Positions 5,365 to 7,288 of a stretch of 7,288 bases of DNA are shown piece after piece (positions within the stretch are counted from its first letter, which is position 1; each line of letters starts with the position of its first letter). Position numbers and translations under genes: made by a program. Source of the DNA: Lysobacter_K sp038248955. Lineage in GTDB: Bacteria > Pseudomonadota > Gammaproteobacteria > Xanthomonadales > Xanthomonadaceae. The DNA lies in NCBI GenBank assembly GCA_038248955.1, contig JBBRWW010000140.1, positions 1 through 7,288 on the forward strand, in the 5' to 3' direction. Below the pieces are notes generated by a model. It did not search any database, was not told the DNA's origin, and was given only the letters and a program-made list of their open reading frames with translations.

Positions 5365-6045
5365 CTAGGCCTCCAGCAGCGCCAGTACGGCCCGCGCTGC
5401 ATCCTCCGACGACGCCGGGTTCTGCCCGGTGACGAGGTTGCCATCGGTGATCACGTAACGCTCCCAGTCGCCCTGCTTCGAGTACTGTCCGCCGTTGGAC
5501 GTGAGCATGTCCTCGATCAGGAACGGCACGACGTCGGTGAGCCCGACCGCGGCCTCTTCGGTGTTGGTGAAGCCGGTGACCGACTTGCCCTTCACCAGTG
5601 GCGTGCCGTCGGGCCCGTTGGTATGGCGAAACACCGCCGGCGCGTGGCATACCGCGGCGACGGGCTTGCCGGCGCCGTACATGGTTTCGATCAGGCCAAT
5701 GGAGTCGAGGTTCTCGGACAGGTCCCATAGCGGGCCGTGGCCGCCGGGATAGAACAGCGCGTCGAACTCGTCGCAGACCACGTCTGGCAGCTTGTGCGTG
5801 GTCGCCAGCGCCTTGATGGCTGCCGGATCGGCCCGAAAGCGTTCGGTGGCGGGCGTCTGCGCGTCGGGCGCGTCGCTCTTGGGGTCCAGCGGCGGCTGTC
5901 CGCCGTGCGGCGAGGCCAGCACCACGTCGGCGCCGGCATCCTTGAACACGTAGTAGGGCGCGGCGAACTCCTCCAGCCAGAAACCGGTCTTGTCGCCGGT
6001 ATCGCCGAGGCGGTCATGCGAGGTCAGCACCATCAGGATCTTCAT
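5365..6045 (-). CDS. DJ-1/PfpI-family protein (type 1 glutamine amidotransferase-like, Hsp31-like)
   Basis: The product is 226 residues if started at the ATG at 6045. That start gives MKILMVLTSHD as the first strand and has GGAG six bases before it; starts at 6081 or 6057 would only add an unconserved stretch. TGFWLEEFAAPYYVFKDAGADV (20-41) carries the conserved Glu pair, YPGGHGPLWDL (99-109) is the Hsp31-like glycine loop, and AVCHAP (131-136) is the nucleophile elbow with Cys133 and His134. Relatives act as glyoxalase III or deglycase-like enzymes, chaperones or peptidases; most are linked to carbonyl or oxidative stress. The exact reaction cannot be read from sequence. The gene converges with trxC across 35 bases and lies downstream of the YgjP-like gene with a 66-base gap, so it may have its own promoter. 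Confidence 0.9.
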   Translation of the reverse strand: MKILMVLTSHDRLGDTGDKTGFWLEEFAAPYYVFKDAGADVVLASPHGGQPPLDPKSDAPDAQTPATERFRADPAAIKALATTHKLPDVVCDEFDALFYPGGHGPLWDLSENLDSIGLIETMYGAGKPVAAVCHAPAVFRHTNGPDGTPLVKGKSVTGFTNTEEAAVGLTDVVPFLIEDMLTSNGGQYSKQGDWERYVITDGNLVTGQNPASSEDAARAVLALLEA

Positions 6046-6111
6046 CGTCGGCTCCATGCGGGTAGGGGCGCAACGTAACAACCGCCTCGCTAAACGCGCG
6101 TGACGCGTGGC

Positions 6112-6630
6112 TCACGGCCCATCGGCGTGCCTGCCCGGGCGCGCGCATTCCAGGTGCGTCAGGTACAGGCGCAGGTCGAATTCCAGCTGGTGGTAGTCCG
6201 GCGCCATGTGCGTGCACAGCTGGTAGAACGGCTTGTCATGTTCGCGCTGCTTCAGGTGCGCGAGCTCGTGCACCACGATCATCTTCAGGAATGCCGCCGG
6301 GGCGTCGCGGAAAATCGCGGCGATGCGGATCTCGCGGCTGGCCTTGAGCTTGCTGCCCTGCACCCGCGACACCGTGGTATGGGTGCCCAGCGCATGCCGG
6401 ACGACCTGCAGCTTGCCGTCGTAGACCACCTTGTTGAGGCGTTCGGCCGAGCGCATGTAGCGGTCCTTGATGGCGACCGTGTATTGGTACAGTGCGTGGT
6501 CGTTGCGCACCGCGTGCACCTCGCCGTACTTCTCGCGCAGCACGGCGCCAAGGCGGTCGTGCGCGATCAGTTCGCGCACGCGCGCCTGCACCTGCTCGTC
6601 GTAGCCACCGAGGTATTTGAGCGGCGTCAT
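6112..6630 (-). CDS. YgjP-like zinc metallopeptidase (M48/DUF45 group)
   Basis: This 172-residue protein carries the zinc motif HELAH at 121-125 followed by a third His at 131 (HExxH-x5-H), then KPFYQLCTHMAPDYHQLEFDLRLYL. This is the pattern of the YgjP/SprT-like group, where the motif is followed by a H-x-x-x-F/Y segment and a conserved 'M-P-D-Y/W'. The N-terminal half is basic and helical; SAERLNKVVYDGKLQVV and REIRIAAIFRDAPAAFL precede the catalytic helix. It is shorter than Escherichia coli YgjP-like proteins (about 165-240), but the catalytic part is intact. Substrates of this group are poorly known. The ATG at 6630 has no Shine-Dalgarno but a TATCGT box six bases upstream. The 65-base gap to the upstream YkgJ gene fits a separate transcript. 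Confidence 0.88.
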   Translation of the reverse strand: MTPLKYLGGYDEQVQARVRELIAHDRLGAVLREKYGEVHAVRNDHALYQYTVAIKDRYMRSAERLNKVVYDGKLQVVRHALGTHTTVSRVQGSKLKASREIRIAAIFRDAPAAFLKMIVVHELAHLKQREHDKPFYQLCTHMAPDYHQLEFDLRLYLTHLECARPGRHADGP

Positions 6631-6636
6631 CGGGTC

Positions 6637-6642
6637 ACGATA
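6637..6642 (-). promoter_or_regulatory. Candidate -10 box for a leaderless YgjP-like transcript
   Basis: On the minus strand TATCGT is separated by exactly six bases (GACCCG) from the ATG at 6630, and no Shine-Dalgarno is present. The layout matches that at 4489-4501. No convincing -35 box was found. Confidence 0.35.
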
Positions 6643-6695
6643 CGGCAGGCCGGGGCGGTGGTCGTGTGGCCACGCGGAGTCAGGCCCGTGCCTCG

Positions 6696-7031
6696 TCAGC
6701 CAACGAGGGCCAGCTGGATCAGTCCGGCCTGGCGATAGTTCTCGCGTTCGTCGCGGCAGTACGCGCTGCCCATCGCGAACTTGCGGCAGATGCCCGGGCG
6801 CTGGTCATAGATGCTGCAGCACATGCGGGTATGGTCGACGGCGATGCACCAGCCGTCCTCGCCACGCGCCATGGTCTCCAGTCCCTTCGGATTGCGGTCG
6901 ACCAGATGGCGCGGCACGTCGTCTTCGGGCATCACCACCACCGTCAGGCGGCAGCAGACGGCATCGCAACTGCTGCACGACACGTCGGTGTCGACGATGC
7001 GGTCATTGGGGTCGTCGTGGGTGGTGCTCAT
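6696..7031 (-). CDS. YkgJ-family cysteine-cluster protein
   Basis: This 111-residue protein has nine Cys: CSSCDAVCC (19-27), Cys62, CCSIYDQRPGICRKF (71-85, with Cys71, Cys72 and Cys82) and Cys92. The CxxCxxxCC opening and the 'C-x-I-Y-x-x-R-P-x-x-C-R-x-F' block are the signature of the YkgJ/UPF0153 family (CxxCxxCC domain), thought to bind zinc or an iron-sulfur cluster; the role is not established. The middle holds VVVMPEDDVPRHLVDRN, which is usual for the family. The start at 7031 overlaps the stop of the upstream methyltransferase in an ATGA (four bases), with GGAGA seven bases before it, so the two are translationally coupled in one operon. Confidence 0.92.
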   Translation of the reverse strand: MSTTHDDPNDRIVDTDVSCSSCDAVCCRLTVVVMPEDDVPRHLVDRNPKGLETMARGEDGWCIAVDHTRMCCSIYDQRPGICRKFAMGSAYCRDERENYRQAGLIQLALVG

Positions 7032-7288
7032 GGTCGGTTCTCCGGCAGCGGGGGTGATGCCGCGCCGCGGCTGTAGCTGAGCAGGCGGCCGCGGAATGGG
7101 GCGGTCTCGCCCTCGTCGAAGCGGCTGCGGTGCTCGGTGACGTGGTAGCCCTGCGCAGCGAGCGCGCGGGTGAAGGGATTGCTGTTGCCGCGGCCGGGAT
7201 CGGTGATCAGGACCTCGGCGTCGGGATGCGCGTGGCGCAGCACCATCGCTGCCACCTGCGCGGCGTGGCCGCGTTCGTACAGGATGTC
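7028..7288 (-). CDS. Class I SAM-dependent methyltransferase, C-terminal part only
   Basis: The frame is open from the right edge (DILYERGHAAQVAAMVLRHA) to a TGA at 7028, giving the last 86 residues; the real start lies outside the window, and a GTG at 7255 is only an internal codon. 'D-I/V-L-Y-E-R' followed by a helix and VLITDPGRGNSNPFTRALAAQGY resembles the later strands of Rossmann-type methyltransferases of the ETFB-lysine/Methyltransf_16 type, in which D-P-G-R follows strand five. The SAM-binding GxGxG motif would be in the missing part. The acceptor, protein or small molecule, is not known. It is coupled to the YkgJ gene by a four-base overlap. Confidence 0.65.
   Translation of the reverse strand, partial: DILYERGHAAQVAAMVLRHAHPDAEVLITDPGRGNSNPFTRALAAQGYHVTEHRSRFDEGETAPFRGRLLSYSRGAASPPLPENRP

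Noticed and set aside
5346..5365. GCGGC/GCCGC hairpin between the convergent trxC and DJ-1 genes as a terminator
   Set aside because: The stem has only five pairs with a ten-base loop, and no T tract follows on either strand.
6666..6673. Palindrome GTGGCCAC between the YkgJ and YgjP-like genes as an operator
   Set aside because: An 8-base GC-rich palindrome is expected by chance at this composition, and there is no second copy nearby.

Overview
The window is about 7.3 kb of high-GC, gene-dense bacterial chromosome. Codon use and gene content (a YgjP-type peptidase, a DUF6164-type membrane protein, a zinc-ribbon thioredoxin, a YkgJ cysteine-cluster protein, a TPR diguanylate cyclase) suggest a gammaproteobacterium of the Xanthomonadaceae/Lysobacteraceae type (Lysobacter, Luteimonas or similar). 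That placement is inference; no rRNA or other marker gene is present. I see no tRNA, rRNA, CRISPR array or insertion sequence.

Layout: (1) 1-552, minus strand: the N-terminal part of an ABM-type monooxygenase running off the left edge, then a 73-residue hypothetical protein. (2) 553-842: a 290-base divergent intergenic stretch with no gene. (3) 843-4456, plus strand: a GNAT acetyltransferase; an alpha-N-methyltransferase of the borosin type; an overlapping gene for a 96-residue peptide with the features of a split-borosin precursor; and, 20 bases further on, a membrane-anchored TPR-GGDEF diguanylate cyclase. (4) 4501-5329, plus strand: a small C-terminally anchored membrane protein and a zinc-ribbon thioredoxin (TrxC). 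(5) 5365-7288, minus strand: a DJ-1/PfpI protein, a YgjP-like metallopeptidase, a YkgJ cysteine-cluster protein, and the C-terminal part of a class I SAM methyltransferase.

The centrepiece is the pair at 1457-2582. The first protein would usually be annotated as a SAM-dependent (tetrapyrrole-type) methyltransferase. It aligns closely, as recalled, with the catalytic domain of the fungal borosin enzyme OphMA, including the catalytic Tyr-Arg-Tyr set (here Tyr61, Arg67, Tyr71) and the Tyr in the FYGHPGVF motif. The second has a helical N-terminal half like the borosin-binding domain of SonA from Shewanella, then a hydrophobic Met/Phe/Val stretch as candidate core, then a very acidic tail with a thrombospondin-type-3-like calcium loop. 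Together they read as a split borosin RiPP locus that backbone-N-methylates its peptide. The diguanylate cyclase immediately downstream is probably co-transcribed, which raises a possible link to c-di-GMP signalling. No dedicated protease or exporter is visible, so the mature product and its release are unknown.
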